Program-made: the position numbers and the translations under genes
Shown: positions 55,409-63,806 of the stretch, in pieces
Layout of the letters: each line of letters opens with the position of its first letter
Numbering within the stretch: the stretch's first letter is position 1
Notes under the pieces: generated by a model
Database searches by the model: none
Told to the model about the DNA's origin: nothing
The model's input: the letters and a program-made list of their open reading frames with translations, nothing else
Origin: Nonlabens dokdonensis DSW-6
Lineage (GTDB): Bacteria; Bacteroidota; Bacteroidia; Flavobacteriales; Flavobacteriaceae
Length of the DNA: 64,000 nt
Direction of reading: 5' to 3'
Assembly: GCF_000332115.1 (NCBI RefSeq)
Contig: NC_020156.1
Span: 2,977,501 to 3,041,500, forward strand

Positions 55409-56168
55409 CTTTAGAATCTTACTTTTCATTCTATGTATAGCGAGCTCTTTTTTATCCAGTTCGCAAATAATTGAAAACTTAATTAAAGACATTGAAGATC
55501 AACCAGTGGAGATAGTTGATACTTTAAATCGAGTTTATGATACTCGAGAATTAACCGTAAGAGAAATTGATAAAGATCTCAGTGAAGAATATTCTGGTGG
55601 AGAATATAATTATGAGCGTGTTCAAGGTAGTAGTGAGAATATTTTTGCACGATTCATGAGCTGGGCACTTCAAGGTCTACAAGATATTTTTGGTTTCACG
55701 CTTACTCCTTTAACGGTCGAAATCTTGACCTATTTGTTTTATTTCATCATTGGTGTTCTAGTGATTTACATGATAGTAAAACTGGTGAGTAATGAAAGTG
55801 CATCAAAGTTGTTTGGTAAGTCAAAAGAGAAAGGAACGGTAGTAACTATAGAAGATACTCATATTGAAGAAATAGATTTTACAGAAATGATTCAAGATAG
55901 CGAGCGAGAAGGAAACTATAGAAACGCCATTCGTTATCAATATTTATCGCTATTGAAAAACTTAAGTGCCAAACAAATGATCTCATGGGATTTTCAAAAA
56001 ACCAATACCGATTACTATAAGGAATTGAAAAATCCATTAGATAAAGAACAATTTAAAAAACTATCCTATCTATACGATTACGTATGGTATGGCGAGTTTG
56101 CCATAGATCAAGATTCTTATAAAGAAGCAGTAGATGAGTTTAAAACTCTTAAAAACCGTGCGGCCTGA
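55398..56168 (+). CDS. DUF4129 domain-containing protein
   Basis: This 256-residue protein has a signal peptide (about 1-22), a periplasmic segment, one membrane helix (VEILTYLFYFIIGVLVIYMI, about 102-123), and a cytoplasmic C-terminal domain with EREGNYRNAIRYQYLSLLKNL and YDYVWYGEFAIDQDSYKE, typical of DUF4129. It overlaps the previous gene by 11 bases. In such clusters it may link the MoxR/DUF58 pair to the membrane. Confidence 0.85.
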   Translation: MKNNFRILLFILCIASSFLSSSQIIENLIKDIEDQPVEIVDTLNRVYDTRELTVREIDKDLSEEYSGGEYNYERVQGSSENIFARFMSWALQGLQDIFGFTLTPLTVEILTYLFYFIIGVLVIYMIVKLVSNESASKLFGKSKEKGTVVTIEDTHIEEIDFTEMIQDSEREGNYRNAIRYQYLSLLKNLSAKQMISWDFQKTNTDYYKELKNPLDKEQFKKLSYLYDYVWYGEFAIDQDSYKEAVDEFKTLKNRAA

Positions 56169-57448
56169 TGGATAAGAAATCTAAAATATACTTATATATC
56201 TTCTTCGGATTAGTCACGCTACTTTTTATTGCTGAACTTGTAACGCCGCCACCATTGAGCTGGGAAGAAAGTTATACCAGTGGTGATAAGATTCCTTTTG
56301 GCGCACATGTGTTGTACGATCAGCTGGATGACATTTTTGAGGATAATGAAGTGAGCACTGTAGAAGTAGATCCGGTGAGTTTTCTTAAGAATAAAGAAGA
56401 TGAGGTAAATGCTAACTATGTTTTCATAAATAACTACCTAGGTTTTGATAAAGTTGAGGTAGATTATTTGATCAAGTTTGCAGAGCGAGGCAATAAAGTA
56501 TTTGTTTCTACCAGAAGCATTACTGGTGCTCTCGGAGATTCTTTAAAACTAGAATCTAATAGATTTTACCAGTATTATGAGCAGGATACGGTACGAGTGC
56601 GTTTGAATAATCCGCAGTTTGAGAATCGCAGTTATATTTATCAAAGAGGTAGCGCTTACCGTCATTTTGTTAATTATGATACTACTAGAACCACAGTTTT
56701 AGGTGAAGTCTTACCATTTGAGCCGGTAAAAGGTTATTTAAAAAAGTTCCTTGGTGAAAAGAAAGATTCTACTAATTCTTTGATTGAAAGTGCCATCGAG
56801 AAATCAAAGTCCAGACAAGTACCTCAGGCTAATTTTGTTGAGGTAAAAGTAGGCGATGGAGCTATTTACTACCATTTAAACCCTATCGCTTTTACAAATT
56901 ATTATATGCTCCAAGAAGGAAAAGAACAGTACGTTGCAGAAATTCTTTCTTACCTAAATGATGGACCAGTATATTTTGATGATTATGGTAAATCAGGTAG
57001 ACGAGTAGTGGTATCACCATTACGTTTTATACTGACTAATACTGCTTTAAAATGGGCATGGTACGTGACTTTATTTACGGTGTTCATTTATTTTTTATTT
57101 AAAAGTAAGCGAGAACAAAGAGCTGTTCCAGTAGAAAAACCACTTGAAAATAGTACGGTGGAGTTTACCAAAACTATAGGGAATTTATATTTTCAGAGTG
57201 GTGATGTAACAGGCATCATCAATAAAAAAATCAATTTTTTCCTAGAAAAATTGAGATCTAAATACTTTGTGAATACAGAAAAAATGGACGAGGTATTCAT
57301 TAAACGGCTTTCTGTTAAAACAAATATGCCAGAAAAGCAGACTAAAGACATCATAGAATATATTAATCACTTGAGATCTAAACCAGTACACAGTGATTAC
57401 GAATTAAAACAACTCAATAAAAAGATACAAGACTTTTTTAAAGAATAG
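56168..57448 (+). CDS. DUF4350 domain-containing membrane protein
   Basis: This 426-residue protein has an N-terminal helix, a periplasmic domain beginning TSGDKIPFGAHVLYDQL with FIKFAERGNKVFVSTR-like LIKFAERGNKVFVSTR (the DUF4350 glutamine-amidotransferase-like fold), a helix near 295-315 (YVTLFTVFIYFLF), and a cytoplasmic tail. Its start overlaps the DUF4129 stop by one base (TGATG). Function unknown; cluster partner of MoxR. Confidence 0.85.
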   Translation: MDKKSKIYLYIFFGLVTLLFIAELVTPPPLSWEESYTSGDKIPFGAHVLYDQLDDIFEDNEVSTVEVDPVSFLKNKEDEVNANYVFINNYLGFDKVEVDYLIKFAERGNKVFVSTRSITGALGDSLKLESNRFYQYYEQDTVRVRLNNPQFENRSYIYQRGSAYRHFVNYDTTRTTVLGEVLPFEPVKGYLKKFLGEKKDSTNSLIESAIEKSKSRQVPQANFVEVKVGDGAIYYHLNPIAFTNYYMLQEGKEQYVAEILSYLNDGPVYFDDYGKSGRRVVVSPLRFILTNTALKWAWYVTLFTVFIYFLFKSKREQRAVPVEKPLENSTVEFTKTIGNLYFQSGDVTGIINKKINFFLEKLRSKYFVNTEKMDEVFIKRLSVKTNMPEKQTKDIIEYINHLRSKPVHSDYELKQLNKKIQDFFKE

Positions 57449-57451
57449 GAA

Positions 57452-58609
57452 ATGGAAGACACGACTCATAACAATAACATGGATTCTTCGCAAGAAAATT
57501 CAGCAAGCCAGCCACCACAGCAGCCTGCACAAGAGCAATTTGTTCATAAAAGTGAAGAGAATAGTAATGATAACGCTTTCGCGAAAGCGGAACAACCATC
57601 ATCATCTCAACAACCACAAGTAGAAGACAAGAATGCATCCTTACAATTTCAAAACAGGCTGGACTTGAACCACCTGAGCGCGGCAGTTTATAAAATCAAA
57701 ACCGAATTGCGTAAGGTAATCGTAGGACAAGAGGAAATGATCGATTTACTAATTGTTTCTATTCTTGCAAATGGACATTCCCTAATTGAAGGTGTTCCTG
57801 GTGTGGCAAAAACAGTTACTGCAAAATTGCTTGCAAAAACGATGCAAGTAGATTTTTCTCGTATTCAATTCACTCCAGATTTGATGCCTTCTGATATTCT
57901 AGGAACCTCAGTTTTTTCAATGAAAGAAAACGAGTTTGAATTTAAGCCAGGTCCTATTTTTTCAAATATTATCTTGATAGACGAGATTAACCGTGCACCA
58001 GCAAAAACACAAGCGGCATTGTTTGAAGCTATGGCAGAGCGTCAAGTGACGATAGACGGCAAAGAATATGATTTAAATGCTCCATTTTTAGTATTTGCAA
58101 CACAAAACCCTGTAGAACAAGAAGGAACATATAGATTACCTGAAGCACAATTAGACCGCTTTTTATTTAAGATTAACGTAGGTTATCCTAATCTAGAAGA
58201 AGAAATTAAGATATTAAGTGATCACCACGCTCGTAAAAATAAAGATGCTGAAGCAATGGTTACTGGTGTACTGAGCGCCCAAGAGATTAAAAAGTATCAA
58301 ACTACAGTAAAGGAGATTGTAATAGAAGATAATCTTATTAAATACATTGCAAAAATCATACTTGATACACGTAATAATCCTAATCTTTATCTAGGTGCCT
58401 CACCTCGTGCTTCTATCGCAATAATGAACGGTTCAAAGGCATATGCTGCAATTATGGGACGTGATTTTGTCACGCCAGACGATATTAAATATATCGCCAC
58501 TGCTGTTATGCGACATAGAATTATACTCACTCCAGAAAGAGAAATGGAAGGTCTAACTGCAGATCGTGCTGTTGCTCAAATTTTAGAAAATATAGAGATT
58601 CCTAGATAG
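57452..58609 (+). CDS. MoxR family AAA+ ATPase
   Basis: This 385-residue cytosolic ATPase probably acts as a chaperone in maturation of partner complexes. After a Gln/Asn-rich N-terminal tail of about 70 residues it has Walker A GVPGVAKTV, FTPDLMPSDILG, Walker B ILIDEINRAPAKTQAALFEAM, sensor 1 VFATQNPVEQEGTYRLPEAQ and sensor 2 GASPRASIAIMNGS. The palindrome (57574) encodes NAFAKAEQP within the disordered tail. It is 3 bases after DUF4350 and one-base overlapping with DUF58. Confidence 0.95.
   Translation: MEDTTHNNNMDSSQENSASQPPQQPAQEQFVHKSEENSNDNAFAKAEQPSSSQQPQVEDKNASLQFQNRLDLNHLSAAVYKIKTELRKVIVGQEEMIDLLIVSILANGHSLIEGVPGVAKTVTAKLLAKTMQVDFSRIQFTPDLMPSDILGTSVFSMKENEFEFKPGPIFSNIILIDEINRAPAKTQAALFEAMAERQVTIDGKEYDLNAPFLVFATQNPVEQEGTYRLPEAQLDRFLFKINVGYPNLEEEIKILSDHHARKNKDAEAMVTGVLSAQEIKKYQTTVKEIVIEDNLIKYIAKIILDTRNNPNLYLGASPRASIAIMNGSKAYAAIMGRDFVTPDDIKYIATAVMRHRIILTPEREMEGLTADRAVAQILENIEIPR
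57574..57589. repeat. 16-bp palindrome inside moxR
   Basis: Perfect core read as AFAKAE in the low-complexity N-terminal tail. Confidence 0.85.
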
Positions 58610-59943
58610 TGAAGAAATTTTTTAAAAGCCTCTTTTTGCAAAAACGATTTTTTATCGCACTAGGTGCTCTAGTGGTGCTATTTGTTTTTGCATTCTTTTT
58701 TAAGCGACTAGAAGATTATCTTAAACTTGGTTTCTTTGTTATCATAGCTTTATTACTAGTAGATATTCTTTTGCTATATAGATCTAAGAATGGTATTAAG
58801 GCTAGTCGTATTTTACCTAGTAAATTATCAAATGGTGATAGCAATCCTATAGAAGTGCTAGTAACAAATCAGTATAATACGGCAATTGATATAAAAATCA
58901 TAGACGAGTTACCTATTCAGTTTCAGAAACGGGATTTTGGAATTAATTACCATCTCAAGGCAAAAGAATCAAAGACTTTTACTTATACCATAAGGCCTAC
59001 AGAAAGAGGTGAGTATCATTATGGCGCTCTTCAAATTTTTGTCAGTAATTCATTAGGTTTTGCGCAACGTCGTTTTTCATTTAATGAGAAAGCGATGGTT
59101 CCTAATTATCCATCTTTCTTGCAAATGCGAAAGTATGAGCTAATGGCTTTTACAAATAAGTTGAAAGACTATGGTCTTAAAAAGATAAGAAGGATAGGGC
59201 ATACCATGGAATTTGAGCAGATTAAGGATTATGTTCAAGGAGATGATGTGCGTAATATCAACTGGAAAGCTAGTGCAAAACGCAACCAATTGATGATCAA
59301 TCAATTTCAGGATGAGAAGTCACAACCTGTTTATTCTGTTATAGATAAAGGTCGCGTCATGAAAATGCCTTTTGAGGAATTAAAACTAGTCGATTATGCT
59401 ATTAACGCAACACTAGTCATCTCTAATATCGCTTTAAAGAAAGGTGATAAGGCAGGAATGTTTAGTTTTTCAAATAAGGTTTCTAATCAAGTAATGGCAC
59501 AAAAAAGAGCCTCTCAAATGAACTTGATTCTGGAGACTCTATACAATCTAGACACCGATTTTAAAGAAAGTGATTTTGCGAGATTGTATATAGATATCAA
59601 AAGAACTATTACACAACGCAGTTTGTTATTATTATATACAAATTTTGAAACTATGGATGCACTTCATAGACAACTTCCTTATTTACAAGCGATAGCAAAA
59701 AGTCATCTACTTGTTGTGATCTTTTTTGAAAATACAGAACTTAAAGAGCTTGCGTTAGCTCCCGCAAATTCTACACAAGAGATATATCAAAAAACCATAG
59801 CCGAGAAATTTGTCTATGAGAAAAAATTGATTGTGAATGAATTAAATAAATATGGAATTCAGACCATACTTACAGAACCTCAAAACTTGACTGTAAATAC
59901 AATCAATAAATATTTAGAAATTAAAGCACGTGGACTTTTATAA
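58609..59943 (+). CDS. DUF58 domain-containing membrane protein
   Basis: This 444-residue protein starts at GTG 58609, sharing a base with the MoxR stop (TAGTG). Two N-terminal helices (about 14-52) are followed by an Ig-like region (IDELPIQFQKRDFGINYHLKAKES) and the DUF58 core EFEQIKDYVQGDDVRNINWKASAKRNQLMINQF, then a vWA-like domain (VYSVIDKGRVMKM, LLLYTNFETMD). DUF58 is the usual partner of MoxR. Confidence 0.93.
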   Translation: MKKFFKSLFLQKRFFIALGALVVLFVFAFFFKRLEDYLKLGFFVIIALLLVDILLLYRSKNGIKASRILPSKLSNGDSNPIEVLVTNQYNTAIDIKIIDELPIQFQKRDFGINYHLKAKESKTFTYTIRPTERGEYHYGALQIFVSNSLGFAQRRFSFNEKAMVPNYPSFLQMRKYELMAFTNKLKDYGLKKIRRIGHTMEFEQIKDYVQGDDVRNINWKASAKRNQLMINQFQDEKSQPVYSVIDKGRVMKMPFEELKLVDYAINATLVISNIALKKGDKAGMFSFSNKVSNQVMAQKRASQMNLILETLYNLDTDFKESDFARLYIDIKRTITQRSLLLLYTNFETMDALHRQLPYLQAIAKSHLLVVIFFENTELKELALAPANSTQEIYQKTIAEKFVYEKKLIVNELNKYGIQTILTEPQNLTVNTINKYLEIKARGLL

Positions 59944-60371
59944 TGGAGAAACAAAAGAAACTATACTTTTTTAATGACAAACTTAAGGATTTACCTAAAT
60001 GGGTATCGACGAGTTTAAGTATAGGTTTAGGTATTCTTCTTGCTGAAATGATTTTCAAAGTCACCGAATATTCATGGCCAGCTTATATTGTTGTTGCTAT
60101 TTATCTAATGATTATAGGTTATTCTATATTTAAAAGCACTAGAAAAAACGCTTTTACTTGGGTAAAAGAAACGGAGTTCAAGATTGAAATAAAAGGTAAA
60201 AAATTAGACGTAGATGCTACGTTTTTATCTGATTTCTATGTTGAAGAAAACCAATTACACATTATTAGAATCAATCGTTTAGATAAATTTCCAATAGATC
60301 ATTTCTCAGAAAAAGACATAAAAAAAATGTTGCACCTAATGAAGTTGCAACAAGCTAATGCTAATAATTGA
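59943..60371 (+). CDS. Small membrane protein ending the MoxR cluster
   Basis: This 142-residue protein has two helices (WVSTSLSIGLGILLAEMIF and AYIVVAIYLMIIGYSIF) and a C-terminal soluble part with INRLDKFPIDHFSEKDIKKMLHL. Its start overlaps the DUF58 stop (TAATG). Family unknown; clearly in the operon. It converges on a 67-aa gene with 7 bases between the stops. Confidence 0.75.
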   Translation: MEKQKKLYFFNDKLKDLPKWVSTSLSIGLGILLAEMIFKVTEYSWPAYIVVAIYLMIIGYSIFKSTRKNAFTWVKETEFKIEIKGKKLDVDATFLSDFYVEENQLHIIRINRLDKFPIDHFSEKDIKKMLHLMKLQQANANN

Positions 60372-60378
60372 TTTAAAA

Positions 60379-60582
60379 CTAGTCAGAACATATTTTTGAT
60401 CTAATTAAATCAATATCTTCTTTAATCTCCAATGCTTTATCATTAAGCGCATCGCTATAATCCCGATCCTTTAGGGCTGCTTCAAAAGATTGTTTCATTA
60501 AGGAGCAATAGCGCTTTTCTAAACGTTCTAATTGCGTCAAGTCGGTGTGAAAAGTGTCTGGATTTTTTTGCATTGTGAGCAT
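60379..60582 (-). CDS. Small coiled-coil protein, Lacal_2735 family-like
   Basis: This 67-residue protein (or 64 from the second ATG at 60573) has LERLEKRYCSLMKQSFEAALKDRDYSDALNDKALEIKEDIDLI, which fits my memory of the Lacal_2735 family, short helical proteins of Flavobacteriaceae (LxKKYxxLxxEA...SDxKxxEAExI). No known function. A perfect -7 box at 60609-60616 supports it as a real gene. Confidence 0.6.
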   Translation of the reverse strand: MLTMQKNPDTFHTDLTQLERLEKRYCSLMKQSFEAALKDRDYSDALNDKALEIKEDIDLIRSKICSD

Positions 60583-60608
60583 GAATAAGCTATTCTATTT
60601 TCAAGATT

Positions 60609-60616
60609 CAAAAATA
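60609..60616 (-). promoter_or_regulatory. TATTTTTG -7 box of the Lacal_2735-like gene
   Basis: Exact TANNTTTG on the minus strand, 26 bases before the start at 60582. Confidence 0.5.
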
Positions 60617-60690
60617 ATTTCTAATCTAAACATCTTCACTTAGGGTATTGTTAAGGTTTTTTACAAATCGGTTAAAGTATTACTAATAAA

Positions 60691-60720
60691 AAAAGCTATG
60701 AATTGAGTTTCATAGCTTTT
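60691..60720 (-). terminator. Terminator of the DUF4197 gene
   Basis: Perfect 12-bp stem AAAAGCTATGAA / TTCATAGCTTTT, loop TTGAGT, with a run of T on the minus strand, 30 bases after the stop. Confidence 0.85.
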
Positions 60721-60749
60721 CTAGTATATGGTTGACTAAAAAGTACTTC

Positions 60750-61463
60750 TTATCGATTGTCTTGTAAAGCAAATACTCGTTGTAAAAGATCGGTACTTCT
60801 TGCGCTTACTTTGTTACGTATTTCTATTTCTTCTTGAGAGATCATTTTGAAAACACCTTCCAGTGCTTTTTGAGTTACATAGTCAGTTAAATCTGGATTT
60901 ACAGAAGATGTGAAAGGAAGAGTGTTGTATTTGTTTATAGCACTTCCCCATAACTCTGTAGCACCTACTTGACTTAGACTTTTTTCTATCACAGGCGAGA
61001 ACTTGGCATAAAGAGCTTGTTGAGTTCTATTCTCCAGATAAGAAGTCGCCGCACGTTGATCTCCAAGCAAAATATTTTTGGCATCATCAAAGGTGATGTC
61101 TTTTACCGCGTCTACAAAAATAGGTAGAGCTTCTTTAGTAGCGTCTTCTGCGGCACGATTTAATAACTTTAAACCTTCATCTGCAACACTGCTCAAACCT
61201 ATCTTCCTAAGACCATCATCTACCTTTTGTAATTCTTGGGGCAACAATATTTTTACAAGCTCATTCTTGTAAAAACCATCTTTGCTCATAAGTTTACTCA
61301 CTTCTTTATCGATTCCTTGGTCTAAGGCTTGTCTTAAACCATTTCCTATGTCTACTTGTGATAATGCGCCTCCACCTTGAGGTAAATTATTAACTATTTC
61401 TTGTAAACTTCCACAACTGCTCAAGGTGAGCATAGTAATTAAGACGATTGCAATTTTCTTCAT
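60750..61463 (-). CDS. DUF4197 family lipoprotein
   Basis: ATG at 61463 (MKKIAIVLITMLTLSSCGS) gives 237 residues with a lipoprotein signal (Cys17); a longer start at 61481 overlaps the -7 box. The mature helical protein (IGNGLRQALDQGIDKEVSKLMSKDGFYKN, ILLPQELQKVDDGLRKIGL, DITFDDAKNILLGDQRAATSYLENRT) matches DUF4197, of unknown function, common in Bacteroidota and Proteobacteria. It stands alone with its own promoter and terminator. Confidence 0.9.
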   Translation of the reverse strand: MKKIAIVLITMLTLSSCGSLQEIVNNLPQGGGALSQVDIGNGLRQALDQGIDKEVSKLMSKDGFYKNELVKILLPQELQKVDDGLRKIGLSSVADEGLKLLNRAAEDATKEALPIFVDAVKDITFDDAKNILLGDQRAATSYLENRTQQALYAKFSPVIEKSLSQVGATELWGSAINKYNTLPFTSSVNPDLTDYVTQKALEGVFKMISQEEIEIRNKVSARSTDLLQRVFALQDNR

Positions 61464-61478
61464 GAGTTGTATTTTTTT

Positions 61479-61486
61479 CAAAGATA
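61479..61486 (-). promoter_or_regulatory. TATCTTTG -7 box of the DUF4197 gene
   Basis: Exact TANNTTTG on the minus strand, ending 15 bases before the ATG at 61463. It excludes the longer start. Confidence 0.55.
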
Positions 61487-61534
61487 TGTGAAAACATACG
61501 TTCTAGTAAATAGAAATTTATAGTATAATGGCAT

Positions 61535-61542
61535 TAAATTTG
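61535..61542 (+). promoter_or_regulatory. TAAATTTG -7 box of the duplicated lipoprotein pair
   Basis: Exact TANNTTTG, 25 bases before ATG 61568. Confidence 0.5.
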
Positions 61543-61567
61543 ATCAAAAACTTATTTTTTTAGATAA

Positions 61568-62122
61568 ATGCGAACATTTTTTTTACCTACCATATTAATA
61601 TTATTATTAAGTAGCTGTAGTAGTACCAGGAATCTTGAAAGAAATATAAAAATAAGACCAATAGAATTGAATAAAAACATACTCACCGGTCTTTATGAAA
61701 ACAAAATTCCTGATGATAGTTCCAATAGTTTATGGAATGACCTTTGTCTACACCTTCCAGAAATGAAACACGCTCTTTCTGAAGGAAATAAAGTGTTCCT
61801 AGAATATAAAAATGATAATAAAATCATTGCAGAGTTATATCAGGATAATGAACTTTTAGATAAAATGATATTATCTGGTAAACCGAAAAAGAGTTATTTT
61901 TTAATTACTAAAGGCAGTAATTATTCAACTATTATATTAGTTTCATCATCTATAAGTAAGAAGTCGATTATAGGGAATGATGTACATGGCGATTTATTGC
62001 TTTCACAAAATAAATCCAGTAATGCCATGTTACTTGATAAAAACTTAGCAAAAGAGCAAAGTGAAGTAACAGCGACCTATATGAGGTTAGGAAATAAACG
62101 TCCTGTCAAAATTAGTAATTAA
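61568..62122 (+). CDS. Hypothetical lipoprotein, tandem paralogue A
   Basis: This 184-residue lipoprotein (LLSSC, Cys about 17) is paralogous to the next gene. Shared blocks are LTGLYENKIPDD, NSLWNDLCLH, SEGNKVFLEY, SGKPKKSYF, SKKSIIGNDVHGDLLLSQ and TATYMRLGN. Mature protein is beta-rich. I recognise no family. The pair is 30 bases apart, with a promoter before A and a strong terminator after B. Confidence 0.7.
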   Translation: MRTFFLPTILILLLSSCSSTRNLERNIKIRPIELNKNILTGLYENKIPDDSSNSLWNDLCLHLPEMKHALSEGNKVFLEYKNDNKIIAELYQDNELLDKMILSGKPKKSYFLITKGSNYSTIILVSSSISKKSIIGNDVHGDLLLSQNKSSNAMLLDKNLAKEQSEVTATYMRLGNKRPVKISN

Positions 62123-62152
62123 CCACCCTTTTGAATTTTTTGATTTTATATT

Positions 62153-62698
62153 ATGAAAAACTTATTCATTCTTGTTCTTTTGGCTTGCTTAACGGTAAGT
62201 TGTTACACAACTCAAAGTCTAGCTAACAGAGTTGAAACGAAACCAGTCGTTTTAACCAAAGAACTACTAACTGGCTTGTATGAGAATAAAATACCAGATG
62301 ACTTTGAAAACAGTTTGTGGAACGACTTGTGTTTACATAATTCAAAAAAAGTGCATAATGTAAGTGAAGGCAATCAAGTATTTATAGAGTTTACAGAGGA
62401 CAAAGAAATAAAAGTAGAACTCTATCAAAATTCCATTTTGTTAGATACTATGACCTTACCTGGAAAGCCTAAGAAAAACTATTTTACAATCAGAAAAGGC
62501 AGTCACTTTTTTACGCTTATTATATTGACCTCTAAGGTGAGTAAGAAAACCATTATCGGCAATGATGCAAACGGCGATTTACTTCTTTCTCAAGGAAATT
62601 CAAGTAACACAATGGTTTTAGAAGATGATCTTGGAGACGATTTTGAAACAGTTACCGCTACCTATATGAGATTAGGAGATCAAAGACCAGGTCTTTAA
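62153..62698 (+). CDS. Hypothetical lipoprotein, tandem paralogue B
   Basis: This 181-residue lipoprotein (LTVSC, Cys about 17) matches paralogue A over nearly its whole length (for example LTGLYENKIPDD, NSLWNDLCLH, PGKPKKNYF, SKKTIIGNDANGDLLLSQ, ETVTATYMRLGD). The signal peptides differ more than the mature chains. No function can be given. Confidence 0.7.
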   Translation: MKNLFILVLLACLTVSCYTTQSLANRVETKPVVLTKELLTGLYENKIPDDFENSLWNDLCLHNSKKVHNVSEGNQVFIEFTEDKEIKVELYQNSILLDTMTLPGKPKKNYFTIRKGSHFFTLIILTSKVSKKTIIGNDANGDLLLSQGNSSNTMVLEDDLGDDFETVTATYMRLGDQRPGL

Positions 62699-62710
62699 AG
62701 TCGCAAAAAC

Positions 62711-62748
62711 AAAAAGCTCTTAGATAATTATTCATCTAAGAGCTTTTT
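62711..62748. terminator. Bidirectional terminator, 15-bp perfect stem
   Basis: AAAAAGCTCTTAGAT / ATCTAAGAGCTTTTT around an 8-base loop, between the lipoprotein pair (plus) and the DUF6268 gene (minus). Confidence 0.9.
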
Positions 62749-62766
62749 ATTTTGTATAAGATTCAA

Positions 62767-63657
62767 TTATAAATCCAATCTATAAATCACATCAAAACCT
62801 AAAAAGACAGCACTAGCAAACTCAGTGTTCAATCTATTTCTATCATCTCCTTCCACTTGAAAAGTCAGAATTTGAGCTCCTACAGTATCGCCTGTTCTAT
62901 ACAAACCATAGTCTGTCGTGTCTAATCCAGCTTTTGCTCTCAATATCAGTTGGTCTTTTAACAACGAGTAGCCTGCATAGAAACCAAATCTTATGGACTC
63001 TTCTTGAACATAGCCATCTAAATCACCACCTACGTTATAAGACTTAATAGAGGTACGTAAATCTGCTCCAAGGCTGAATTTCTTAGTAATGCTATAGTTA
63101 GCCTCCATACGTATAGGGAAGGCAGCATCGATGTAAAATTTATTATTAGGTGTTCTGTAATAAACTCCTAAAAGAGGCGTAATAATAGCACCAAATTCTT
63201 CTGAAGAGCTGTACAAACCATACTTTGTTCTAAATCTATTCTTATGACGGTATTCTAGTAATGCGATGGCACCAAACTGAAAATCGTTGGAACCTACATC
63301 ATTAAAATTAGAAGCTAGCTTAGGAAGTATCAAATACGTACCAGTCCACTTTCTAGAATGGTAAACTTTTGCTCCTAGATTTAATCTAGTCATTGTAAGT
63401 CCTTCACTACCTATATCAGATCTTAAATTAAGATTTGTATTCTCAACAGTTAAACCTGTTATCAAAATCGTTTTATCATTTACAGGAGTAGGGTAGAGGA
63501 ATTCAAAGTTAAGGTTAGAAACGTCTGTTTCATTTTGTCCATCTACGTCTTCTAAGGTAGTATTACCTACATTTAAACGAGCGAGATCTAAATAGTTTTG
63601 AGCACTTGCAACTCCAAAACTAAAAACTAGAGCCATTAAAGTAATTGTATATTTCAT
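62767..63657 (-). CDS. DUF6268 outer membrane beta-barrel protein
   Basis: This 296-residue protein has a signal peptide ending SAQN (about 19). The mature chain is a barrel of paired strands (NLNFEFLYPTPVNDKTILITGLTVEN, LNLGAKVYHSRKWTGTYLILPKLA, FYIDAAFPIRMEANYSITKKFSLGADLRTSIK) ending FDVIYRLDL. The start and layout match my memory of DUF6268. Function unknown; converges on the lipoprotein pair. Confidence 0.75.
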   Translation of the reverse strand: MKYTITLMALVFSFGVASAQNYLDLARLNVGNTTLEDVDGQNETDVSNLNFEFLYPTPVNDKTILITGLTVENTNLNLRSDIGSEGLTMTRLNLGAKVYHSRKWTGTYLILPKLASNFNDVGSNDFQFGAIALLEYRHKNRFRTKYGLYSSSEEFGAIITPLLGVYYRTPNNKFYIDAAFPIRMEANYSITKKFSLGADLRTSIKSYNVGGDLDGYVQEESIRFGFYAGYSLLKDQLILRAKAGLDTTDYGLYRTGDTVGAQILTFQVEGDDRNRLNTEFASAVFLGFDVIYRLDL

Positions 63658-63754
63658 AAGGGTTTGTTTATTTGATTCGTAAAAATATACAACGTGATCT
63701 ATTAAATGTTCAAAAATTCTATTTTTTTATTCATTTTTCTACCTTTCGGAATCA

Positions 63755-63789
63755 AAAAAGCCTTTGAATTTTATAATCAAAGGCTTTTT
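63755..63789 (-). terminator. Terminator of the DUF6952-like gene
   Basis: AAAAAGCCTTTGA / TCAAAGGCTTTTT (63755-63767, 63777-63789), 18 bases after the stop at 63807 on the minus strand. Confidence 0.85.
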
Positions 63790-63806
63790 GCTTATATAAA
63801 TTAGGA

